64,000 nt of DNA, taken from assembly GCA_913009655.1 (NCBI GenBank), contig CAJVWI010000006.1, forward strand, positions 36,881 to 100,880, given 5' to 3'. This document shows positions 40,268 through 48,268 of this stretch, piece by piece. The notes under the pieces were generated by a model, which searched no databases, was not told the origin of the DNA, and worked only from the letters and a program-made list of their open reading frames with translations. This DNA comes from an uncultured Cryomorphaceae bacterium. Lineage in GTDB: Bacteria > Bacteroidota > Bacteroidia > Flavobacteriales > Schleiferiaceae. A program made the position numbers and the translations under genes. Positions within the stretch are counted from its first letter, which is position 1, and each line of letters begins with the position of its first letter.

Positions 40268-42583
40268 ATGACCAAGAAAATATTCGCGATTTGCTTCTTG
40301 ATCGTCAGCTCTACTCTACTGGCGCAAAGTGTTCCGCTTGAGCGTATTAACACAAGTAAATTCAAACAACTATCTCATGAGCTTCCTACTCCAAACGAAT
40401 ACCGTACTGCAAGTGGGGCTCCCGGACATGCATATTACCAAAATCAGGCAAATTATGATATGACCCTATCCTTGGATGAAGCACAACACAGGATAAACGG
40501 AGATGAATGGATAACGTACATAAACAATAGCCCCGATGATTTAAAATATTTATGGGTTCAGTTGGATCAAAATAAGAGAAAGCCTGGATCTATGACAGAT
40601 CTCATGTCAAAAAGCTCTTTACCGAGTTCTATAACTCCAGCTGAAGTATCAAAAAAATACATTGACCAATTTGATGGAGGATTTAAGATCACAAAAGTTA
40701 AAGACCAATCAGGAAGAGATTTAGAGCACACGATTGTGAATACCATGATGCGCATTGATCTAAGTTCTGTTTTAAAAGCAGGAAATTCGATGAAATTTAA
40801 TATTGTTTGGAATTATACCATCAACGATCGAATGAAAGATGGTGGAAGAAGTGGTTATGAGTACTTTGAAGAAGAAGACAATACATTATATACTATTGCA
40901 CAGTTTTTTCCAAGAATGGCTGTATACGGGGATGACGTTGGATGGCAACATAAGCAATTCTTGGGTCAAGGAGAGTTTACCCTGCCGTTTGGTAATTATC
41001 GAGTCTCTATTGATGTACCCGAAGACCACATCGTTGCAGCAACAGGTGAACTAGTCAATGAATCTTCAGTACTCTCTTCCGTTCAAAGACAACGCTTAGC
41101 GAAAGCGAGAAAAAGCTATTCGGAACCCGTTATGATAGTGACGCAAGAAGAGGCTGAGATCGCAGAACGTCCTGAATCAAAGAGAATACATAACGGTCGT
41201 AAAACATGGGTTTTTAATGCAAAAAAAGTTCGTGACTTTGCTTTTGCCACATCCAGGAAATTCATTTGGGATGTTATGGCTGTGAAAATCGGTAACAAAA
41301 CAGTCACTGCAGAATCTTTCTATCCAAAAGAAGGAAACCCGCTTTGGGAGCAATATAGCACTAGAGTGGTTGCTCATAGTCTGATATCCTATTCAAAACA
41401 TACTATTGATTATACTTATCCAAGAGCGATTTCCGTTCACACAAATCGAATCGGAATGGAGTATCCGATGATATGCTTTAATGGAGGCAGACCTGATAAA
41501 GATGGAACATATAGTGAAGCGACTAAATATGCTATGATTGGAGTAATAATACATGAAGTAGGTCATAACTTCTTTCCCATGATCATTAACTCTGATGAAC
41601 GTCAATGGACATGGATGGATGAAGGTTTGAACACTTTTGTTCAATATTTATGCGAACAAGAATGGGACATTTACTACCCTTCTCGCAGAGGTCCTGCATA
41701 TAAAATTGTTGACTACATGCGATCCCCGGCATTAAATATTGTACCGATCATGACAAATTCTGAGAGCATACTTCAATTTGGGAACAATGCATATAGCAAA
41801 CCAGCAGCAGCTTTAAATATTTTAAGAGAAACTGTTTTAGGCAGAGAGCTCTTCGACTTTGCTTTTAAAACCTACTGCGAGCGTTGGGCATTTAAACATC
41901 CTGCCCCAGCAGACCTATTCCGAACACTAGAAGATGCTTCAGGAGTTGACCTAGATTGGTTCTGGAGAGGATGGTTTTATAGCACAGAATATGTGGACTT
42001 AGATTTAACGAAAGTTCGAATTGCACAGGTTCCCACAACAGAATCTAAGGAGCTAGAGAATCAACGCAGAAAAACAGGTGAAAATGATAAAAGAAGACAT
42101 ATCGGGAGAATAAGAAATCAAAAAGAGCTTCCCCCGACTGTTGTGGATAGAGTGCCAGAAACAAATGACTTTTATAATAGCTACGACAGGTATAAATTAA
42201 AACCTAGTGAACAAGAGAAATTATCAAGACTCAAAAATGAAACAGACGGGTATTTACATGAATTTACAATAAGCAATCTTGGAGGACTTATAAGTCCCAT
42301 CGTATTAGGCTTCACTTTTGAAGATGGAACAAGAAAGATTCATCGATATCCTGCAGAAATATGGATTCAAAATGAAAAAGAATTTACAAAAACCGTCTAT
42401 TTTTCTAAAAAAGCAGTAAAAATAGAAATAGACCCATTCCTGGAGCTTGCCGATTGCGATACATACAACAATTTATGGCCCCGGCAGGTTGAAATGCAGC
42501 TTGAGGCTTTATCTCAAAAAAGTAAATGGGGAAGATATTCCAGCAATCCTATGAGAAACGCACAATCAACTAATTCAGACTAA
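40268..42583 (+). CDS. Exported M1-family zinc metallopeptidase
   Basis: A 771-residue protein with signal peptide (IFAICFLIVSSTLLAQS). The N-terminal beta domain has DGGRSGYEYFEEEDNTLYTI and FFPRMAVYGDDVGWQHKQFL. The catalytic site is H429-E430-V-G-H433-N with E452 in WMDEGLNTFVQYL, the M1 (gluzincin) spacing of 18 residues. GMEYPMICFNGG stands where aminopeptidases carry the GxMEN motif and is a divergent version, as in other Bacteroidota M1-like peptidases. A charged, probably extended segment follows near residues 595-640 (RRKTGENDKRRHIGRIRNQK). It forms a unit with the DUF6702 gene. It is likely periplasmic, as no T9SS sorting end is seen. Confidence 0.88.
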   Translation: MTKKIFAICFLIVSSTLLAQSVPLERINTSKFKQLSHELPTPNEYRTASGAPGHAYYQNQANYDMTLSLDEAQHRINGDEWITYINNSPDDLKYLWVQLDQNKRKPGSMTDLMSKSSLPSSITPAEVSKKYIDQFDGGFKITKVKDQSGRDLEHTIVNTMMRIDLSSVLKAGNSMKFNIVWNYTINDRMKDGGRSGYEYFEEEDNTLYTIAQFFPRMAVYGDDVGWQHKQFLGQGEFTLPFGNYRVSIDVPEDHIVAATGELVNESSVLSSVQRQRLAKARKSYSEPVMIVTQEEAEIAERPESKRIHNGRKTWVFNAKKVRDFAFATSRKFIWDVMAVKIGNKTVTAESFYPKEGNPLWEQYSTRVVAHSLISYSKHTIDYTYPRAISVHTNRIGMEYPMICFNGGRPDKDGTYSEATKYAMIGVIIHEVGHNFFPMIINSDERQWTWMDEGLNTFVQYLCEQEWDIYYPSRRGPAYKIVDYMRSPALNIVPIMTNSESILQFGNNAYSKPAAALNILRETVLGRELFDFAFKTYCERWAFKHPAPADLFRTLEDASGVDLDWFWRGWFYSTEYVDLDLTKVRIAQVPTTESKELENQRRKTGENDKRRHIGRIRNQKELPPTVVDRVPETNDFYNSYDRYKLKPSEQEKLSRLKNETDGYLHEFTISNLGGLISPIVLGFTFEDGTRKIHRYPAEIWIQNEKEFTKTVYFSKKAVKIEIDPFLELADCDTYNNLWPRQVEMQLEALSQKSKWGRYSSNPMRNAQSTNSD

Positions 42584-42587
42584 TTCC

Positions 42588-43130
42588 ATGTTTAAACAAA
42601 TTTTTATAAATTCTATTTGCATTTTTGTGGTCTTATCCACAGGTTGTCAAAACTCTGGTGATTCTTCCACTCAAATTGTAGTTTCCAATAGTAATACCGA
42701 GATTAAAACCTCATACAGCAATGACATTCTAGGGCAGTATCTGAGAATTAAAGATGCACTGATAACAAGTGACATGAGTAAGACAAATATTGCCGCAGAG
42801 GGGCTTAAAAATGTTTTAGACAATGAAATTCAAAAAGAGGGAACTATAAATTTAAGAATCGGAGGATTAAAAAAAATTACCCTAAATATTATTGATGCAA
42901 AGGATATTCAAATGAAAAGAAAATCATTTTTTGAGTTGTCTCAACTCATCTATGAAGCTTTACAAAACGAGAGCATTCTTTCAAATAAAGATACCAGTAT
43001 CTACATTCAATATTGCCCAATGGCATTCAATAACTCTGGTGGGATTTGGCTGTCCTTAGAACATGATATTTCAAATCCATTTTTTGGAGATATGATGCTG
43101 ACTTGTGGAGTTGTTCGGGATACGATATAA
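42588..43130 (+). CDS. DUF3347 lipoprotein, possible copper-binding
   Basis: A 180-residue lipoprotein with lipobox VLSTG-C20. The mature domain has LGQYLRIKDALITSDMSKTN and ends with YIQYCPMAFNNSGGIWLSLE and NPFFGDMMLTCG. This is the DUF3347 pattern: YLxLKDALxxxD at the start, CPMAFxxxGxxWLS near the end. The same domain occurs on CusB-type efflux adaptors. The CPM...MMLTCG residues (two Cys and several Met) could ligate copper. No efflux genes are nearby. It starts 4 nt after the M1 peptidase gene and is probably co-transcribed with it. Confidence 0.8.
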   Translation: MFKQIFINSICIFVVLSTGCQNSGDSSTQIVVSNSNTEIKTSYSNDILGQYLRIKDALITSDMSKTNIAAEGLKNVLDNEIQKEGTINLRIGGLKKITLNIIDAKDIQMKRKSFFELSQLIYEALQNESILSNKDTSIYIQYCPMAFNNSGGIWLSLEHDISNPFFGDMMLTCGVVRDTI

Positions 43131-43158
43131 TTGTTTTAAAGAATTGCTGATAACTTTC
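43131..43158 (+). promoter_or_regulatory. Possible promoter for parA
   Basis: TTG at 43131-43133, a 17-nt spacer and TAACTTTC at 43151-43158 resemble the Bacteroidota promoter with one mismatch at the last base. The leader to the parA ATG would be about 50 nt. It contains an AT-only inverted repeat (AAAATTAAAA near 43165 and TTTTAATTTT near 43201) that could form a weak hairpin. Confidence 0.35.
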
Positions 43159-43214
43159 TGACTTAAAAATTAAAACAGACACACAATGCGTACTGGGTTT
43201 TTTAATTTTACTTT

Positions 43215-43997
43215 ATGACTAAAGTGATTGCAATTGCGAACCAAAAAGGCGGTGTGGGCAAGACCACTACTGCTGTAAATCTTGCGTCCTCTCTTGTGTT
43301 CTTAGAAAAACGAGTTTTACTAATAGATGCAGACCCGCAAGCCAATGCAACTTCTGCTCTTGGTATTAATTTAGAAGATTCCAAATACGGCCTGTATCAT
43401 GTGCTAATTGGAAAAGCGTCAGCTGAGGAATCTACGCACAAATCAAATCAAGATAACCTTTGGATCATACCGTCACAAGTTGATTTAGTAGGAGCAGAAA
43501 TTGAACTGGTAGATCAGGAAAAAAGAGAGTTTAAATTAAAACTTGCCTTACAGAAAATTCAAAATAAATACGATTATATAATTATTGATTGTGCTCCTTC
43601 ATTGGGTTTGATAAGCCTAAATGCTCTTACTGCCTCTACGAATGTTTTGATACCCATTCAATGTGAATATTTTGCCCTTGAAGGGCTGGGTAAACTTCTA
43701 AATACTATCCGTAGTGTGCAAGATTTACAAAATCCTGACTTAGAGATTGAAGGAATGCTTTTGACAATGTATGACTCTAGATTGCGATTAAGCAATCAAA
43801 TAGTTGAAGAGGTTCGGCAACATTTCCAAAAGCTTGTTTTTGATACCATCATATCAAGAAATGTAAAACTTAGCGAGGCCCCTTCCTTTGGCGAGCCCAT
43901 TCTCATTTATGATGCAAATTCCAAAGGTGCTGACAACTATCTAAATCTTGCTAGAGAAATATTAACAAGGAATGTTAAAGAATTCAGTCTCAACTAA
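43215..43997 (+). CDS. parA: ParA/Soj-type chromosome partitioning ATPase
   Basis: The 260-residue ATPase begins TKVIAIANQKGGVGKTTTAV, the deviant Walker A of ParA/Soj. VLLIDADPQANATSALG and YDYIIIDCAPSLGLISLNAL are the switch I and Walker B regions, and IPIQCEYFALEGLGKLL is also typical. ParA normally patterns ParB-parS complexes on the nucleoid. No parB follows; the next gene, 9 nt on, is the SurA-type chaperone. ParB may therefore lie elsewhere, or this is an orphan ParA-like positioning ATPase. It has no signal sequence and no N-terminal HTH domain, unlike plasmid type Ia ParA. Confidence 0.93.
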   Translation: MTKVIAIANQKGGVGKTTTAVNLASSLVFLEKRVLLIDADPQANATSALGINLEDSKYGLYHVLIGKASAEESTHKSNQDNLWIIPSQVDLVGAEIELVDQEKREFKLKLALQKIQNKYDYIIIDCAPSLGLISLNALTASTNVLIPIQCEYFALEGLGKLLNTIRSVQDLQNPDLEIEGMLLTMYDSRLRLSNQIVEEVRQHFQKLVFDTIISRNVKLSEAPSFGEPILIYDANSKGADNYLNLAREILTRNVKEFSLN

Positions 43998-44006
43998 TTT
44001 AAAACT

Positions 44007-45323
44007 ATGAGAAAATCATTCAAGACAGTTATTCTTATTCTTTTCAACCTCTCGGCTTTTGCTCAAAACCAACCACTTAACGTAGATGGGATTGTTGCCG
44101 CTATTGGAGATCAAATAATTCTTCAGTCCGATATAATCTTCCAAAAGCAAGCCTTATCTCAGGAGGGCAGAGTTTTATCAGATTGCGATATGTTGAAAGA
44201 AATTAGTCTAGAAAAGCTTTTGATACATCACGCTGCTATTGATTCCGTTGAAGTGACAAATGAAGAGATTGACGAAAGTATAGATAGAAGAATCCAACAA
44301 CTTGTTGCTCAAATTGGGTCTGAACGTAAGATGGAGGAATACTATAAAAAATCAATACTATTGATAAAAGAAGAAATGCGACCACTTATGAAAAATCAAA
44401 TGATTTCTCAGCGTATGCAAATGACAGTAGCAGAAAATATTCAAATAAGCCCAATTGAAGTTGAAGAGATGATCCAGGAAATGCCAGTCGATTCCCTACC
44501 ATTAATAGGTACCGAAGTTGAATTGGCCCAAATCATAATTGAGCCAGAGGTTAGCAAAGAATCTATAACAGAAACTATTGAACGGTTAAATACTTTGCGC
44601 GAAAGAATCTTGAACGGTTCTTCTTTTTCAAGCATGGCTATTTTATACTCTGAAGACCCGGGAAGCAATCGCAATGGTGGAGAATATAAAGGTTTGAAGC
44701 GCGGTCAATTTGTTAAAGAATTTGAAGCCGTCGCATTTAACCTAAGACCGGGAGAAGTTTCGAAACCATTTAAAACTGACTACGGATACCATATCGTGCA
44801 GCTTCAAATTAAACGTGGAGAAGAATTAGATCTAAGACATATTCTTATTAAACCTAAAGTTGAACAAGAAGATTTAGACATAGCAAAAAAAATACTAGAC
44901 TCACTGAGGGTCGATATAATCGGTGGAAAAATATCTTTTGAAGAAGTAGCGAAAAAATATTCTTCAGATGACGAATCCAAACTAAATGGTGGAGTGATGA
45001 TGAACCCTATGACTACAGATACTCGTTGGAATCTGGAGGACTTAGATCGTAGTATTTTTTATGCCATCGAAAAGATTGAAGTTGGTGAAATTTCATCTGC
45101 AGCATTAGTCAGAGAGCAAGATGGAAAAGAAATATTTAGAATTTTACAATTGCGCCAGCGAATAGCTCCGCATCGCGCAAATCTTAACCAAGATTTCTCT
45201 TTGCTTAAAAATTATGTTGAAAATCAAAAACGACAAGAAAAACTGTTGGATTGGGTGTCTCGAAAAAAGAACTCTACCTATATTTTTGTTGCTCCAAAGT
45301 ATAGAGATTGCCAAATTCTTTAA
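44007..45323 (+). CDS. surA: Periplasmic peptidyl-prolyl isomerase/chaperone (SurA-like, two parvulin domains)
   Basis: A 438-residue exported protein. A signal segment (ILILFNLSAFAQ) is followed by a SurA N-domain (DGIVAAIGDQIILQSDIIFQ). Two parvulin domains come next. The first has EVELAQIIIEPEVSKES and RNGGEYKGLKRGQFVKEFEA. The second has LDLRHILIKPKVEQEDLDIA and DESKLNGGVMMNPMTTDTRW. SurA carries unfolded beta-barrel proteins across the periplasm to BAM. BamD is encoded at 26235. It is likely co-transcribed with parA (9-nt gap), an odd pairing. Confidence 0.88.
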   Translation: MRKSFKTVILILFNLSAFAQNQPLNVDGIVAAIGDQIILQSDIIFQKQALSQEGRVLSDCDMLKEISLEKLLIHHAAIDSVEVTNEEIDESIDRRIQQLVAQIGSERKMEEYYKKSILLIKEEMRPLMKNQMISQRMQMTVAENIQISPIEVEEMIQEMPVDSLPLIGTEVELAQIIIEPEVSKESITETIERLNTLRERILNGSSFSSMAILYSEDPGSNRNGGEYKGLKRGQFVKEFEAVAFNLRPGEVSKPFKTDYGYHIVQLQIKRGEELDLRHILIKPKVEQEDLDIAKKILDSLRVDIIGGKISFEEVAKKYSSDDESKLNGGVMMNPMTTDTRWNLEDLDRSIFYAIEKIEVGEISSAALVREQDGKEIFRILQLRQRIAPHRANLNQDFSLLKNYVENQKRQEKLLDWVSRKKNSTYIFVAPKYRDCQIL

Positions 45324-45352
45324 AGGTTTAATAGTAATCTAAACAAGTTCGT

Positions 45353-48268
45353 ATGCGATACGTACTAATTACCGTGCTTTTGATAATCTCCCGTTGTCTT
45401 TTTAGTCAGGGTGTCTTAATAAATCATATTGATCCGTTTATTGGCACTGGGGGTCATGGTCACACTCACCCTTCAGCAACAGCTCCATTTGGCATGGTTC
45501 AACTTGGACCAGACACAAGAAGAGACGGTTGGGACGGATGTGGTGGATACCACTATACCGATACTGCTCTTTATGGATTTAGTCACACACATTTAAGTGG
45601 GACAGGCGTTAGTGACTATGCGGATATTTTAATTCGTCCGATGACAAACCAACAGGATTTGAGAGAAACTATTGGATTCAACAAGACGAGTGAAGTTGCA
45701 CAAGCAGGATATTACAGTGTCAAGACAGAAGATGAAATCCTATGTGAAATGACTGCATCCGAGCGTGTCGGAGTTCACAGGTATACTTTTCCAAAGTCAG
45801 ATGGCCATTTATGGTTTTATCTGGATTTAGGATATCGGGACCAGACTTTAAAAGAAGCAGCTATACTAAATATAGAAAACAATATCAATAATGAAAAAAC
45901 CTTAGATATAACCCGAATATCAAGTAGTTGGGCAACAGAGCAGCATCTTTATGCCCAATTGAAATGCTTGAGCCCATTTTGGGGATTAGAAAAAATAAAA
46001 TCTCTAGAAAACGGAGCGTATATCATCGAATTTAAATGGATTGATGAATCTACGGACATAAATAAAGTCGAAGATATTAGCATCGAGTTTGCCGTCGGCC
46101 TTAGCGGTGTGAGTAACAAGGGAGCTAGAAAAAACATTTCAGAATGGATTGGGAATCTTCAGAACATGGATATGAACTCTAGATTCGATCAAGTCAAAAA
46201 TAAAGTTCAAAATAGTTGGCAGAATGAATTGAACAAGGCTCAAGTATATGGAGGAACTCAAAAACAAAAACGTATTTACGCATCTGCTTTGTACCACGCA
46301 TTTATTGTTCCTAATATTTGGAGTGATGTTGATGGAAAATTTCGAGGAATTGACAATCAGATTTACCAGGACACGTTGAATGTCCATTATACTGTGTTTT
46401 CCCTATGGGACACCTATCGAACGGCACATCCAATGTACCTTTTAACCCAACCAGATCGAGCAAAAGATTTTATGGTTACCATGTTAGACCATTTTGATCA
46501 ATCTGGGAGGCTACCGGTATGGGAGCTTGCTGGTAATGAAACAAATTGTATGATTGGATATCATAGCGTGAGTGTGTTAGCAGATGCTATAGCCAAAGGC
46601 TTACCTATCGATTCATCAAGAGCATTAAATGCAATGATAAAAACTGCTGAGTCAAGCACCTATGGACTTCCTATTTATATGGAAAATGGGTTTCTGAGTG
46701 TTCAAGACGAATCAGAGAGTGTTTCTAAGACCTTGGAATACTCATATGACGATGCTTGTATTTCATGGACAGCTGGACGACTAGGGAAGGATTCCATAGC
46801 TTCTCATTTTTGGAAACGCTCACAAGGGTGGATATCTTTATTTGATCCAAAGACAGGACTATTTCGACCAAGAGACAACGGATCGTTTCTTAAACGTTTT
46901 GATCCCAGAGAAGTAAACAACAATTTCACAGAAGCAAATGCTTGGCAATATAGTTTTTCACCGGTTCATGATTTGCTACAATGGAATAAAATGCTCAATA
47001 AAAACAATTTTCAACTAGAAGGACAGCTCGATGAATTGTTTTCTCAAAGTAGTGTTATTGTAGGAAGACATCAACCTGATGTCACAGGTCTTTTAGGTCA
47101 ATATGCCCACGGAAATGAGCCCAGTCATCATATTGCATCACTTTATGCATGCACCAATAGTCCAGAAAAAGGACATCAAAAGATCAATGAAATCCTGAAG
47201 ACAATGTATTCTGACAAGCCAAACGGGTATGAGGGAAATGAAGATTGTGGACAAATGAGTGCTTGGTATGTTATGAATTCTTGGGGCATTTACCCGATGG
47301 TACCGGGTGAAGCACAATATACTCTATCTGCGCCTTTGTGGGATAAAGTTGAATTAACAGAAATAGAAACAAATCTATTCAAAAGCAACAACAATGATTC
47401 TGCAATTTATCTTCATGGATATAGTCTAGATCTAGCCGATGAGATTCAGCAAAAGTCTTATTTGTCACATAAAGAATTAGAGCAAAGCGATAATATTGAA
47501 TTTATTGTTGCAGAAAAACCAACTTCCTCTGTATTGAAACATTACGTGAACACACCCTTTAAAGTACATTCCGACTTAAGGCTCAACCCTGCTCCTATTA
47601 TTAACGCTCAAAGAGGTTTTGCTAAAAATTCTAAAGTGGTAATTGAAAATTCCAATGGATTTGAAGAACTCAAAATAAATAAATCGCAAACCATTATCCG
47701 TGGTGGAGAAAATGACAATTCACATCGCTCGGTTGCATACACAACAAAAAAACCCAATAATTGGACTTCTCAAGTTATTGAGGGCGACATTAGTGTCCAA
47801 TATAATCCAGGAGAAAATTCATTGGTTGATGGGATATTTGGTTATAAAGATTATCACAAAGGAGAATGGTTGGGAATTCAAGGACAGGATTTAATCATAA
47901 AACTAAAGCCGAATAAAAGAATAAAAAACAATTATAATATTCAGTTTGAATTTTCTTTTTTAAAGGATATTAGAGCTTGGATAGCGCTTCCTAAAGAAAT
48001 TCAAATTTGGACTGTGGATATAAATGGAACCAGGTCGCTTGCTAAAAAAAAGAGGTTTAAAAATGTTCTCAATCAAGAACCTACTTATAAAAAGACATGG
48101 GCAACAGAATTAAGCAAAAAAAATAGGACTTCTGGAGTCGAGAAAGAAGAAAAAATTGCGTTTGTTGAAGTTCACTTTTTAAATGCGGGAAAATTAGAGG
48201 AATGGCATCCGGGCTATGGAGGGAATAGCTATATTTTTATTGATGAAATATCTATATCTGAAAAATGA
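45353..48268 (+). CDS. GH92 alpha-mannosidase with C-terminal carbohydrate-binding-like extension
   Basis: An exported 971-residue glycoside hydrolase. The GH92 core (about 20-720) begins INHIDPFIGTGGHGHTHPSA and FGMVQLGPDTRRDGWDGCGG. It includes YGFSHTHLSGTGVSDY and ends in GNEDCGQMSAWYVMNSWGIY, the acidic catalytic block of the family. GH92 enzymes are calcium-dependent exo-alpha-mannosidases acting on N-glycan or yeast-type mannans. The extra 220 residues hold a fn3-like part and a discoidin-like block (SLVDGIFGYKDYHKGEWLGI). The stop overlaps the CotH gene start by 4 nt. Together with the cupin gene at 51195 this suggests mannose-related glycan use, which is inferred from context only. 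Confidence 0.92.
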   Translation: MRYVLITVLLIISRCLFSQGVLINHIDPFIGTGGHGHTHPSATAPFGMVQLGPDTRRDGWDGCGGYHYTDTALYGFSHTHLSGTGVSDYADILIRPMTNQQDLRETIGFNKTSEVAQAGYYSVKTEDEILCEMTASERVGVHRYTFPKSDGHLWFYLDLGYRDQTLKEAAILNIENNINNEKTLDITRISSSWATEQHLYAQLKCLSPFWGLEKIKSLENGAYIIEFKWIDESTDINKVEDISIEFAVGLSGVSNKGARKNISEWIGNLQNMDMNSRFDQVKNKVQNSWQNELNKAQVYGGTQKQKRIYASALYHAFIVPNIWSDVDGKFRGIDNQIYQDTLNVHYTVFSLWDTYRTAHPMYLLTQPDRAKDFMVTMLDHFDQSGRLPVWELAGNETNCMIGYHSVSVLADAIAKGLPIDSSRALNAMIKTAESSTYGLPIYMENGFLSVQDESESVSKTLEYSYDDACISWTAGRLGKDSIASHFWKRSQGWISLFDPKTGLFRPRDNGSFLKRFDPREVNNNFTEANAWQYSFSPVHDLLQWNKMLNKNNFQLEGQLDELFSQSSVIVGRHQPDVTGLLGQYAHGNEPSHHIASLYACTNSPEKGHQKINEILKTMYSDKPNGYEGNEDCGQMSAWYVMNSWGIYPMVPGEAQYTLSAPLWDKVELTEIETNLFKSNNNDSAIYLHGYSLDLADEIQQKSYLSHKELEQSDNIEFIVAEKPTSSVLKHYVNTPFKVHSDLRLNPAPIINAQRGFAKNSKVVIENSNGFEELKINKSQTIIRGGENDNSHRSVAYTTKKPNNWTSQVIEGDISVQYNPGENSLVDGIFGYKDYHKGEWLGIQGQDLIIKLKPNKRIKNNYNIQFEFSFLKDIRAWIALPKEIQIWTVDINGTRSLAKKKRFKNVLNQEPTYKKTWATELSKKNRTSGVEKEEKIAFVEVHFLNAGKLEEWHPGYGGNSYIFIDEISISEK

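Noticed and set aside
42633..42641. A perfect DnaA box (TTATCCACA) upstream of parA and 6 kb from dnaA, suggesting an origin.
   Set aside because: It is a single copy inside the DUF3347 coding sequence. One 9-mer match in 64 kb on two strands is close to chance, and there is no cluster of boxes or AT-rich unwinding element.
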